Source: Megamerina dolium (Eukaryota > Arthropoda > Insecta > Diptera > Megamerinidae). From it: a DNA stretch of 64,000 nt. The position numbers were made by a program, and so were the translations under genes. The stretch spans positions 66,750,765 through 66,814,764 of the forward strand of contig OY978526.1 in the NCBI GenBank assembly GCA_963854835.1, written 5' to 3'. The notes beneath the pieces were generated by a model. That model had not been told where the DNA came from and ran no database searches. It worked only from the letters and a program-made list of their open reading frames with translations. Positions 11,390-23,674 of this stretch are shown in pieces; the first letter of the stretch is position 1, and each line of letters starts with the position of its first letter.

Positions 11390-12060
11390 CACCAGTCTGT
11401 AGGTGATTTTGGCCCTAACACCAATGTGTATCTTGGTTCATGGTCAAGTGCCCCTGAAACAGGCGCCCTCGCAATTAGCAGTTAAGCAAAAATTGTTCTT
11501 GAAAATGACTTCAAGATGCAGTGATAACTATCATAACAACAGATACTCAAGCTGTCATTAACGATCTCTACATTTGGAGATTTTCCGCTAAGTTTATAAC
11601 AGAGTCTGGCCGCTTTAAATAAAGTCATCCTGACTTAGACTTCAGGTTATGTTGGTGCTATTGATGGTAATGAGATTTGATACAAACTAGACTGAAAGTT
11701 ATCTGTTGTTTCATGACAACGGTTCAGAACCATGTTTTGAGGCTCCATAGTTCTCCGCCACACTACCAACACTCGTTGAGAAATCGGCAAAATCAACTGG
11801 AACTTCTATTGGAACAACACTACTAATCTCATAGAACCCGAAGAGCTCATAAGTTCAAACACAGGTCACTGACTGCTTATCTAGACATTATATCCTCACG
11901 TGTCACTATCTGAAAATGGATCTCTCTTTAGCACTTTCCAACGTCGACTCTGACTAGAAATAAATATTTTCATTAGACATAAAATGGGCTCCAACAGAGG
12001 ATGTCTAAGCTCTCGTTGTTATAGCAGACAATATTTTGCCTCAATAGGATTATTTTATAG
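11390..12060 (+). pseudogene. LINE RNase H domain relic
   Basis: Across shifting plus-strand frames the sequence follows the order of an RNase H domain of I/R1/LOA-type non-LTR retrotransposons: FGPNTNVYLGSWSS, then ALAISS, then ITTDTQAVINDLY with the conserved TDSQAAI-like motif, SAKFITESGRF, a GYVGAIDGNE segment where the family has VPGHxGIxGNExAD, and a GH-LLSRHY segment near the C-terminus. Several stops and frameshifts show that it is old. The call rests on the order of several weak motifs, so a profile search is needed for clade assignment. Confidence 0.5.
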
Positions 12061-13093
12061 CAATTGACCTTTTAGTTCGCAGTGCTTGACTTTTGGGTCA
12101 ACAATTTTTTATCTGATAATTATGCTGACTTTAATTATTAAACTATGAATTGTTTCTGCCGCGACTGTTCCATATATTTTTCACTCTTCTGTCGACCTCA
12201 TCTTGGATACACTGTCAATAAAATGAATAAAGTGAAAAGCTACCGAACAGTTTAAATATTCATATTCAATTTAATGAGGCAGGCTGACTGAAAGAAAAAA
12301 AAAAACATAAATATGTATATAGAATATATAATTATCATATAACCTTCACTATAAGAACATTGGTGAATGTATTAGTATATTAAATACCCAGTGCGAAATT
12401 CAACAGTGGTAAGAGACATGTTAAGCAAACGATTTTATGAAAGATGCTTCAATGCTACGATGAATCTTAAGGTGATGGTGTCATAGGAAATTCGTGTGTG
12501 ACAACATAAAATATATAATAAAATAAATACTTAAATTCCATTACTATGCTTGTTTACCTTTTTGCTTACTAGGTAATGCGGAGATGTGTCATACAATATC
12601 CTCTTCATCAAAAATTTATTCAGTGAATTACAATTTCCCAATTTCTGTTCATACAATTAAATGTATGATATTACATTGAAATTATAATAAGTATATCCAT
12701 AAAATTGGTATGCAATTTTAATGAATTTTTGATCATTGCTTCCATATCAGTATTAATATGACAAACATTAAAATATTATCAATTTAAAAGAGAATGGGGG
12801 AAAAGATAATAAATAATAAATAAATATGTATATTTTTCACATATTTACAATTGAATTACTGAAATTTAATTGCTATGGCCATTTTTCGTTATTGTTATTG
12901 TTTTATTATGACATGTGGCCATATAACTTTTTGCCGCCCCGTCAACTCATTGCTTTTTATACTTATTGACATGGCATCATCATCATTATCATCGTCAGGT
13001 TTAATACTGCATTGCAGTATGAGAAAATGAATGAAAAAGCAAAAAGTTGAAAAAAACACAATATTTCTATGATGACTATATAAAAAATATATA
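12061..13093. other. unassigned AT-rich DNA
   Basis: I see no gene. Several A and T runs and one ATC-rich patch near 12973-12995 are present. Confidence 0.5.
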
Positions 13094-13095
13094 TA

Positions 13096-13399
13096 AAGGG
13101 TGATTTTTAGGATCCTTCGGATTTGATTTAAAAAAAAAAACACATAAAACGTATGAAATCTTTATTTGACTGGATATCACGATCTATATAATTCAATGTT
13201 TAAAGATGATTTCATGTAAATGTTGACCCCGGCTGCCCCTCAAATGGTTCATACGCTGGGTCCAATTGTTGTTCGTTTGTAAATCGATTCATGGTTAAAT
13301 TATAGACCAAACTAAACATGTATGACAGTAACATGTTACACGAAAAGAGCTGAGCTGCTAAAAACAGTGTTGCCAAAAAGAAAGTTGCCAAAAAATCAC
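13096..13399 (-). mobile_element. internally deleted IS630/Tc1-mariner derivative (GGGTGATTTTT ends)
   Basis: The left end is TA then AAGGGTGATTTTTA; the right end is a degraded inverted version (AAAAAATCAC). On the minus strand it contains MNRFTNEQQ, the start of a transposase, joined directly to LDPAYEPFEGQPGSTFT and a stop, which corresponds to sequence at the 3' end of the gene. I recall a widespread fly transposon with the same TIR and an N-terminus like MNRLTNEQRLQ, related to the DD41D elements in this window. The roughly 300-bp length fits a MITE-like deletion derivative. The link to that family is from memory. Confidence 0.6.
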
Positions 13400-15700
13400 A
13401 TATATACAATAGGATGGCCCTTATTTAGAAAAGCGTGGATGAACTCTTAAGTTGAAAAAATAAACTTTTCAAAATTTTATTATTATTTAACGACATAAAT
13501 TCGTCGCCCACACTAATCTTCAATTAATTACTTAATAAATTAAAAATTAATTTTTAATTTTAATTAACATATTTACCACTTGACAACTATTTTAACCCAT
13601 TAGGTGTACTCTGGGAGCAGTGGGATCAAATTTTTTTTTTTTTATATTAATTTTTTTGTACAGCGCTCTTCAGGGATCCCAATATGGGATAAGTATCTTT
13701 AGAGTAAACATTCGATTGATTTTTCTCCAATACTTTCGGACCACCTTATGTATATATTTTTACTAACACACACACACATACACACTCGAGCACACTCGTT
13801 TATTTTATAATAATGAGTACTTGCAATAAAAATAATCATATGCATACATGCACAATTAATTGTGAATACTTGTATGCTATCAAATATCATATACTTATTG
13901 TAAATGTATTGTATATGGATGTATTATCACACATACACATACAAGTATTGCATGTATATGGAAAATTGTTATTACCTTTTAAAATATTTAACATTGCTTA
14001 AGTTTTAAATGACATTTAAGCTCTTAGCTGAATGCTATTGTAACAGAATATTTTTATATTATATAAATGCATGATTTTTTTTTTTTTAAACATACATAAA
14101 TCCACATGTATCCAAAACAACTAGTGAGCACATGTAGGTACATATGCGTGTATGTATGTAAATAGCATACGTAGCATATGTTACGTTGAGCTCGTAATTT
14201 TTTCGTTGTCGCTGTCGTTGTCGTTATTTTTTGTATGTAATTATTCCTCATTTTTCCGTTTTTATTTTGTTTGCACTTTCATGTTGTTTAAGTTGGTATC
14301 ATATGGTATTGTTCCTGTACAAGTAACACATGTACACATTTAGGTACCATACATTTTCTTGTGAATACCTACATGTATTCATGCAATACCCTATATGTAC
14401 TACCCTCACATTTATAATAAACGTACTTACATACTACTTGAGTAATTGTGTAATTATTAAAAATAGGTTAATAAGTATTTAATTCTTCTTTTTGGTTTGT
14501 TTTTGCTTTTTACATATAAGTAAATATAATAATTAAAATTATTTTAATTAAAATAACGACTTTGAAAGGAAATTTTAATAAAAATGTAGTATAAGTAGCA
14601 TAATTATTGTGAACGTCGGTGTAGTAAATAATGAGTGCAATTCATTGTAAAGTAATTCCTGTAATTAGGTTGGATCACAAAAAATAAATAAATATTAAAT
14701 TATATACATATAGTGATGGACAAGAATAAGTGTACACCAAATATTTAAAAAATAAGACAACACAACAACGCGTATTTTGATTCGATGAATTCGAATTGGT
14801 GCTTATATTGATTCTGTCATTCCACATTTTGTTTCAAAGCCCAAATTAAAGTTGCAGCCTTCATTAGTATATGACCAGTACTCATTTATTTTTTCTACTC
14901 ACCATTTCTTCTGAACTTACTTACACTCAATTTTCACTCCTTAGTGCAACTCCCATACCAAATTCACATAAAATTATCTAACAATCGATAAATAATCCCA
15001 TATCTGCCCAGCTATATTACAAAGAGTGGATACATATATGTTCGATCTCCATTATTTTTTTTTTTCTCGCTAACAATTCTTCCAAATACTTTTAAAATGT
15101 CATCAAGAATTAATAAAACTTAGAATTGTCAAAATTTAATGCTTTTTGTTTAGTTAGATTATCAGATCCTGATAATAGCGATAATTGCAACACCGATGAC
15201 CATAACGCTCGAAATGAGCTAAAGTTATATTTATGAACTAATTATAAGAGAATGGATAAAAAGTTGCATATTTCATATTTCTGTTTTTTATTTTCTGTGG
15301 ACTTTTACATTCATGTATAAAGCTTTTGTCTAAAAAAAAACCATAGTGAAATTTTCCAGTGAATAATTTTCTAGAACATTGTAACCGTCTAGCGACCTCC
15401 TAAATGCCATTTTATTCAGACTCTCCAAAAAAGGGGTCAAAATATCCTTTCGTGAAAGAGCTAATGGGTTAAAATATTTTACAAAATTATGCCACCATAA
15501 AATTTTACTATTTATTTATCCAAACAACATATTTCGCTCCGATATGAATTTTAAACCTTTTTTACCACTTATTCTATAAGCAGTTAGGCAAAAAATTCTA
15601 AATTTAATATGACCATAAAAAAAATTTGGCCTGAGAATGCAAAAAGTTCTGGAGGTTTTACTATATGGGTCTAGGTCTTTTCGTACTGTATACGCCAGGG
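13400..15700. other. unassigned AT-rich DNA
   Basis: I see no gene. The stretch holds AATTAATT-rich sequence (13.50-13.57 kb), a short (AC)n run near 13768-13785, T runs, and TACATA-type repeats common throughout the window. Confidence 0.5.
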
Positions 15701-15749
15701 TGAATTCATAGCGCTGCTTTGTGTACTTTGGGGTGTATTGGAGGAGTGG

Positions 15750-15895
15750 ATTGGGTTGGTGGTCTGACAACACCATTTATGCCAGCTCTTTCCCCGTTGT
15801 ATGGTCTGAAGGTCATCAAAAAATCATCTTTTGAACTTCAATTTCAGTTTTGGGAACAAAAAGAAGTCGCACGGTGCCAAATCAATAGTAGACTT
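15750..15895 (-). pseudogene. mariner transposase relic (third-Asp region)
   Basis: On the minus strand the sequence reads IDLAPCDFFLFPKLKLK, then after a stop FFDDLQTIQRGKSW. The PDLAPCDFFLFPKLK motif carries the third catalytic Asp of one mariner branch, and an FxxIExIKxxS-type segment normally follows it. The 5'-truncated LINE is inserted just upstream of this motif in the minus-strand sense. A similar motif recurs at about 50.4 kb. Only a short piece is recognisable. Confidence 0.5.
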
Positions 15896-15920
15896 CTGCT
15901 AATCGGTGGGAAATATTATC

Positions 15921-17268
15921 TTACTTACTTACTTATGTGGCCATAACAACCGAATATCGATTTATGCCGAAAATAACATGCTTTGCCAGCCATCTCTGTT
16001 CTTCGCTAGCTGGCGCCAGTTAGAAATTCCAAGCGCCGTCGGGTTCTCCAGTACTTGGTCTTTCCACCGGAGGTTTGGTCTTCCTCTTCTTAGCTGGAGC
16101 GTGTTCTTCCATTCGCTCGACATGACCTAGCCAGCGCAGCCGCTGGATTTTGATGCGCTTTACTATGTCAATATCGGCATACAGCTCGTACAGCTCATGG
16201 TTGTACCTTATTCGGTACTCGCCACCAACGCAAATAGGTCCAAAGATCTTGCGTAGGACTTTTCTCTCGAAAACTCCAAGCATTCGCTCATCCGAGGAGG
16301 AAATTGTCCAGGCTTCAGCGCCATATGTTAGGACAGGCATGATGAGAGACTTGTAGAGTGTAGTTTTCGTTCTTCGAGAGAGGGCTCGACTTCTCAATTG
16401 CTTACTCAGCCCAAAGTAACACCTGTTAGCAAGAGTTATCCTACGCATGATCTCCAGGCTGACGTCATTACTGCTGTTAATGCTGGTTCCAAGATAGACA
16501 AAGTCCCTTACTACTTCAAAAGCGTAGTTGTCAACAGTGACGTGCTGTCCAAGACTCTTTGTTTGTTGACACTAGATATTTCGTCTTGCCCTCGTTCACC
16601 GTGAGACCCATCCGACGCGAATCTTTTTCCAACTCTGAGAATGCTGCACTGACTGCTCGCGTGTTCATGCCGATTATGTCAATATCGTCGGCATACGCTA
16701 ACAGCATGACACTTTTGTTGGAGATAGTGCCATTATGTCGTAGATCAGCAGCTCGTATTATTTTCTCCATAATAAGATTGAAGAAGTCGCACGATAACGA
16801 ATCACCTTGTCTGAAACCCCGTTCGGTATTAAACGGTGCGGAGAGGTCCTTCCCAATTTTCACTGCACAACGGGAATTATGCAGTGTCATTCTATAAAGT
16901 CGAATGAGCTTTGCAGGAATACCGAACTCAGACATTGTTGCGTAGAGGTAATCCCTTACCGGACTGTCGAAAGCGGCTTTATAATCAACAAATAGGTGGT
17001 GTGTGTCGATCTGTTTTTCTTGGGTCTTCTCCAGGATTTGGCGCAGTGTGAAAATCTGGTCGATGGTGGATTTACCAGGTCTGAAGCCACACTGATAAGG
17101 TCCAATCAGGTTGCTGAGCATAGGCTTCAACCTTTCACACAGTACGCTCTATAGAACCTTGTATGCGATGCTTAGGAGACTTATTCCACGGTAGTTGGCG
17201 CAAATTGTGGGGTCTCCTTTTTTATGTACAGGACAGAGAACACTGAGCCTCCAATCATCAGGCATGCT
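15921..17268 (-). mobile_element. 5'-truncated non-LTR retrotransposon (LINE), copy 1
   Basis: A minus-strand LINE is flanked by a perfect 14-bp direct repeat TGGGAAATATTATC (15907-15920 and 17269-17282). It starts within the reverse transcriptase and ends in a (TAAG)n tail at the low-coordinate end. Short 3' repeat tails plus target duplications of this size are typical of target-primed reverse transcription. The endonuclease and 5' end are absent, as usual for aborted LINE copies. It is inserted in a mariner relic. A second copy of the same family lies at about 49.8-50.2 kb. Confidence 0.85.
15960..17265 (-). pseudogene. reverse transcriptase of the truncated LINE
   Basis: The reading starts MPDDWRLSVLCPVHKKGDP and ANYRGISLLS (RT blocks 1-2), meets one in-frame TAG at about 17151, and continues with GPYQCGFRPGKSTIDQ, FVDYKAAFDS (block 3), RGFRQGDSLSCDFFNLIM (block 4) and the catalytic YADDIDIIG (block 5). 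After a frameshift come TKTTLYKSLIMPVLTYGAEA, LGVFERKVLRKIFGP and RLRWLGHVERMEEHAPAK, the thumb and C-terminal region. This arrangement is found in several arthropod LINE groups and I do not assign a clade. Few lesions suggest moderate age. Confidence 0.85.
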
Positions 17269-17282
17269 TGGGAAATATTATC

Positions 17283-19639
17283 AGCCCCTTCCAATATGTC
17301 TGACTCTCTGGTGTACCATCTGATTTTGGCAGAAGCGCAGATAAAACACAAATAAAATTTTCGGAATTATTTTAAATTTCTTTCTAAGATACAAACTGAA
17401 CTTCCGTCTCCTCCCTAATCAACACGGCCATAAATTGAACATATTTCCTAATACATTCGCATCTCTCTCGGTCGAGCCTTTAATGAAGCACTCTTCTAGA
17501 TGGTTAGCGGTTGAATTTTAACATCGTGTCTTCTGAGTATTATTCGTCCTCGTCTTGGATCTAGGTTGCAGTTGTTGCTACACTCTGCCGAAAATTGATT
17601 AGGTCTCATTGGTGTCTCAATCGGATTCTAACGTAGAACTTAGTTGTTCTGCAGATGGTTGACAATTGAACTTGACCATAATTTCTTGTGAATAATATTT
17701 ACTTTATCTTTAAACCAGATTGTAGTTCTAACTAAACTCGTAGATCCACAATTAGCTGCAGTCCACATCCATTTCGTTATTTTGAATAATTCTCTCAGAA
17801 ACGAAAAAAATTCCCACCTATAGTACCTTGTGGCAGCATTAAGTTTTGATTGGCATTCTTGGATATTTCTTGGAGTTGTGAGTATGGTTATCAGAACTTT
17901 TTAGTCAGACTGGTATATAGATATAGACTACTATAGTATAGTAGATTTCAATTTAATTTCCATCACATTTTTTCTTAACTAAAGATACTTTGCAACTGAA
18001 ATATATTGCCATACAGGCATAACAGAAATATCTAATGTGTTCGTTCAGACACTAATCATAGCTAGGTCCATTTTCGATTTGAAGACCATAGGTGAAAATA
18101 ATATGCTTGGCGCACTTAATAGCGATAGAGTAAGAGTAGGATGACCACTATTAGACTTACTGTTTGATCAAACTTATAATAGAATTGAACATATTTTCAA
18201 AAATTTATTTAAATATTTCATACTTTGAGTCTTTAAGAAATAGGTATTATGGGAATCGAGCAATGAGCTTCATTTTATGCTGCGACCTTTCAGATTCATT
18301 ATGAAAACTAAGTGGTTGCATCTATTTTTACAACTGTCATTCTCACTACTATTTTCTCGTTTTTAATTAAAACAGAATTTATACGCAAAGGAATTTTCAT
18401 TTATATATGAGTATTTCATGTTAGCATGTTGAATCCATAAAGAAGTATAATAATAATAAAATAAAAAAATAAAGTACAATACAAAAAAGAAGACATCAGC
18501 TGTCATAACACGAGTACCATCATACGATATAATCAACGAATCATTCGACCAAAAAGAAAATAAGTAATGCATCTCTATGCAACCAACAGATACTAAGCAC
18601 TTTCACATACACATAGCATAAGAAATGTTAAGCAATCTTAAGGAAATAGCAATAGAAATATAGTACGAGAGTGAGAAAGAGATATAGTGAATGCGAATTT
18701 TATGAAAATTAACATGCAACATGACACTGAGGCGCTAAGGCGCAGAGGCACTTTTAGCAACGAATTAGAAAGAAGAAAATTCAAGGAAGAAATATTAAAT
18801 TAACAGAAAAAGCAAAACAAAAATAAATACATAAATAAAAGAATATGTCTTTTTTTTTGCATATGCATACGAGTATATAGTATGTATTTGGCAGAGTTGG
18901 TCTTCAAAGGATATTGCGTGCGTTTGCATTGCAATGCTAACAGTTGAGTAATGAGAGCATATGTATGTGTATGATGAATGCAATACGTGATGGTGTAAAT
19001 TGTATGCGTGCCATTGCAATATAACACGCAAATGGCTATGATGATGATGATGATGATGATAATGATGGTGGTGATATATTACACTAGTCGAACATACGTG
19101 TCATACATCACTTACATACGAGTACTGTATATTCAATTGGAACAAAGAAAAACGCATATAAAACATAAAGGCGTTTCTGCTTTTTTTTCCATTTATTGCG
19201 AAAGAAGTTCTTTGATCCAAGATATTTTTTTTTTTAATATTGCTCAAAGCAAGAACATACAAATGTTGAATATCTGCCACGCCTTTGTTCAATTTAGTTT
19301 CTTCATAGTTTAAGTTTCTTTACCAAACACCTTTCTACTTGTGTTTGAAAAAGTTTTTGGCAATTTTGACTTTTCTTATAAACTTCTGCGTATGCATAAA
19401 TACTTGCTATCGTTTTTGTATTTTCTCTTTTCTATTGATTTTAATATCTTCGTAAATGTGTGTTTAATCGCTTTTGCATATTGAACAAATTGCAGTTTAT
19501 CAGTTTACTTGAAAGATTTCTTGGCACATTAACACTTTCATTTGGAAATTAATCATCATTACCATCAATTGTTTCTCAATAAAGCAATTTGTGCAACAAT
19601 TCTAACAATTCTGCTAACTAAATTTAGTTTGTACGATTT
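17283..19639. other. unassigned DNA
   Basis: I see no gene. The part at about 17.40-17.90 kb is less A/T-monotonous than its surroundings and may be a decayed element, but no protein motif is clear on either strand. An (ATG)n microsatellite lies at 19038-19076. Confidence 0.45.
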
Positions 19640-21270
19640 TAAGATTTATACGTAAAAGACTACACTTTCATTTGGTAGTATATTGAAAAAGTAATTGGAC
19701 ATTCCTTTGAAATTTGTAGATATGTGTTTAGAAAGAATTAAAATTTTGTATGCGCACTTTGTGTGTTTTAGAAATTTTAATTGAAAAATAACTGTACATT
19801 TCATAATATTTATCATATATGTTTTAAATTTTGTTTAAAAAATACCAATATTTTGTATGGGGACTATTTATATACAGTATTTTGGGTAGTTTTTAGATAG
19901 AAAAATCAGATTTCAAAAACTTTAGATTGTTGAATTAAAAACAATATTGTCAATTTGCCAATTTTTGTTAAAAAAAAAAAAGATTTTGTATGGATACTAT
20001 GGTTATTTAAATACGGAATGATTTCAAACTTCAATCTATGCAAAATATTGGAAGAAAAACGGGATTCCTAGATTTTGAATATTTTTCACTGAAAATCCAA
20101 TGTACCTTTTATGCGATTTTCGTTTAAAATATGGAAGTTTTGTATTGATACTATATTTATTTCCAAACCAAATAATATAAAATTTTATGCATAAAAATAA
20201 TGTATTGAAAACTAATTCCATCTGAGATGTAAAATTTTCGATTAATTTCGATTAATTTATATGGTCACAGTACTTAGTTATGAAAATAATGACTTAAAAT
20301 TTTGAACTGAGTATTATCCTGGTATAAAAAAATTAGGGTAACTTCCACACCAATTTTTCGATTTATGCTTTAATTTAAATTATGAGTGGTGCACTACACA
20401 TCTTTTGACAAAAAAATAAAATAAAAAGGAAACCTGAAAGAATTACCTTCTTCACAAATTCAAAGATTTTTGCTTTGAAAAATTAAAATTTTGTGTAGCG
20501 ACTATGCTTACTTATAGGCATTACGAATTAAAATTTTACTTGGAGTACTTTCTTTGAGACAGAAAAAAGATTTCCAAAGCTTAGTTTTGATGGATTTAAA
20601 AATGATTATAACTTTCCTACAAATTTGCTTATTTGTGGTTCAAAAATTATAATTATATATAAAGACAATATTTACTTATGAACGAATTGGTTTCAAACTA
20701 TGAGTGGTATGATTTTTTAGTTGAAAAATGAGATTCCTGATAATTCAAAATGAAGCATTGAAAAATAATAGTACCTTTTGGTGAAATAATTTTTTTTTTT
20801 TTTTTTTGAAAACTTACAATATATATGGAGACTTTAATTATTTATAAACGAAAAAAAATTTAAATTTTGTGTGAAATAGTATTTTTATTGATTAATAAGA
20901 TATCCGAAGTTTCAAAATATAATATTTAAATTTTGTGTTACCTTCCATACAAATTGACCGTGGAAATTTTCATGTAGAAAATAATACTTTTGTACAAACA
21001 GAATTCTAATTTATGAAGGAAATTATTTCGAAAGGAAATAGGTATTGCTTCTAAAGGACTTTGCTATAAAAAATTAAAATTCATTTGATGATTATGTGTA
21101 AATACTTATATTAGTTCAAAAAATGATCACCTTGTATTAAGATTAAGTTCATTTATGTATAAAATGATTTCAAATTTTGTGTGATATACTGCTTTGTTGA
21201 ATTTAATAAAATATAAGGCGTTTCAGAATGATGCATTAAAAAAATGGTAGTCATTTCAATGTTGAAATAA
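19640..21270 (+). repeat. degenerate tandem array (family 3, ~150-170 bp)
   Basis: A unit containing TTTTGTATGG-GACTAT, a following TTATAAACGAAATGATTTCAAA segment (usually diverged) and GAGATTCC-AAG-TTCAAAATGAT recurs near 19852, 19984, 20138, 20258, 20489, 20653, 20819 and 20988. Gaps range from 120 to 231 bp but most are 132-169 bp. The copies are old and indel-ridden. I do not recognise the family, and a self-dotplot would be needed to fix the monomer. Confidence 0.5.
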
Positions 21271-22977
21271 ACTTGACCTCATTTATCCATCCATCGATTT
21301 GCAGTATTGTAATTGGTTTTTGAGCCACAAAAAAAATTTGTTTGAAAATGTATATATGTCAGTTCAAATTTACTTCCATTAAACTAAATTATGTATGTAA
21401 TATAAGAATACGTTCATTTCCACTTATCTGCAAAGATTTATCATAATTGCTGTTGTAAATTATTATACTCGTAGGATTTTGTCTACTAGCATACCATGGC
21501 TTATTGTTATGAATTTTTAATGTAATTAATTTCATCATACCCATCATCAAGCATAGTACTCACACTGATGGTAATCGAGGAGGGTGGCTCTTGTGTGTCA
21601 TTTATTATTTTTTTGCCTGTCTCAGCAATTAATATTTATTTGTAGATGGCTCCCCCCCCCCCCCACAAATAAAACTTGCTGTTTTACAATTGTTTTTTAT
21701 TTTTTTAGTATTATGCATGCATTGAAATCATTTTAGTCTTAGTATTTTTCATTAGGATACATATTTTATTTTTCATGTTAATGACATTGTGCTTTTAATG
21801 GTCGTTGCTCCTTTTACATGACAGTGTGCTATAAAGGTGGGTTCAGTTTGAGTTGGATTGGTGTATTAGTTAGGTATCCCAATTGTATTTGATCAATTAT
21901 GTCTGAACATTAGTCAGTATTTTATTCCATTTAGAGATAAGGAGTATACGAGTAATATATGATGTCCCAATGTATAAATGGTATTATAAATTTTTGAATT
22001 TTTGTACAAAAACATGAGGATGAAACAAACAACTTACTACAATCATTTGGTTATTTTCGAAACTTTTTTTTTAATATTGTAATTAATGTAAAAAACGTGC
22101 AAATAAGTGGCAAAAAATACACAAAGTATTTATATATTATTTGTTATATCATCTATCTGAAGTACTTATTGAGAATGACCTTTAAATTTCTGTTCATTTA
22201 TATGAACAAACGAATATCTAAGAAGTAATTAATCAAAATGTCCAACAAATCGAATAACAAATTTTAAACTTAGTCAAGTATTATTTGATAATTATGTGAT
22301 AGCTAAAAGCAATGAGAGTATGAGAGCAGAAAAAAGTTGTGTATTTGTTTACAGACAGACATATTTTTCATTAATCAAGTACCATAAATTACAACTTATT
22401 TTCTATGGCACGAGTATTTCATTGCCAAATGTGACCATCACAACCAAGTACTAATCTTTGCCAATACCAATATTTTTTAAGTCTGTAAAAGCTATAGCAA
22501 ATACCTTAAATATCGTATTTTTGGTGTGAATATTTGATCTGAAATCTGCCTTACAATGACTCCAGAAGCTCTTTGGGATTGTATCAAAGCTGTTGTTCAG
22601 ATGCACATTAAATTTAAATTAAATCTCCTATCCCTCCTCGTATCTGCAGCTTCTGCAGAAATCCTTTATTAGGTGACCTAATACTAATCTTCTGGTATAC
22701 TCGAATATGACAAGGTGACGGTGGCCGGGGATTACCCCTAGTATCAACAATATTTCACTGACATAGATCAGACAATATATTTATTGCTATATATAACCTG
22801 TGATTTGACTGTATTTCATAGACTAATGATTTGGTTTTACCTTTTCGATAATCTTAACATAAAGACTTGAAATAAATAATTGACCATTTAAGTAAACCAA
22901 TGCCGATTGAAGTAATTGCACATAACTTTTGGCACTTGCAAGAGAAATTTGAAATACATAATGTTGAAGAAAACAAT
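21271..22977. other. unassigned AT-rich DNA with a C13 tract
   Basis: I see no gene. A run of 13 C at 21652-21664 stands out in the AT-rich surroundings. The rest has no supported feature. Confidence 0.5.
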
Positions 22978-23660
22978 ATCAATTAAATTTTTCGATATTT
23001 TTGCAATAACGGTTTCGACATAATCGCGAAACTTTTTGCAATAATTCTTTACGAATTAAGGACAAATCAAGAAACAAGTGCAGAACTTTTTTATAAGTCA
23101 ATAGTGATTATTTTCGAAAAAAAAATTGGTTTTTTAAAAAAAACATTTATCAAATTTTTTAATTTTATCATAACTTTTAAAATATTCAAAATGGGTTATA
23201 AATGTTATATATCACTGAGAAGGTTTAAAAAGGTTTTATTTTTTGTACCCACATTGTAAGATCGCAAATTTATGTTTTGACCTTAAGCCACGCCTTATAT
23301 GGCCTTTAGCTACAAGCAATTTTTGGTTTTTTATATTCATAAAAATAGGCTCTATACGAAAAACATTTTTTTTCCTTTAAGTGGGTTATTCTGCACTTGA
23401 GCCCAAATCAAATAATGTCGAATTCCGAAAAAAATTATGATCATATGGAACCCAAAATGTATCAATTAAATTTTTATTTTTCCAAAAAAAAAAAATTTTT
23501 ATGTCGAACAAAATAAATCACAATCTAAAGATTCAATATGTTTGCAATAGCTCTCTGTGCATTAAGGACGAATAACGAGCCTTTCTGTCCTAAGTTTGTC
23601 TTCTCAGAAAAAAATTTGCAATAATATCCAATATATTATATAGAATGGTTATAAATTTTT
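22978..23660. repeat. diverged direct repeat (~0.5 kb spacing)
   Basis: TCAATTAAATTTTT occurs near 22979 and 23461. The blocks TTGCAATAATTC...ATTAAGGACAAAT and TTGCAATAGCTC...ATTAAGGACGAAT follow them near 23036 and 23541, and GGTTATAAAT follows again further on. The second unit is interrupted by the DD41D transposon at its right end. The origin is unknown. Confidence 0.4.
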
Positions 23661-23674
23661 CTGAAATGATAGTA

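Noticed and set aside
17400..17900. Possible retroelement pol fragment
   Set aside because: The composition looks less simple than its surroundings, but I could not find RT, integrase or protease motifs in any frame.
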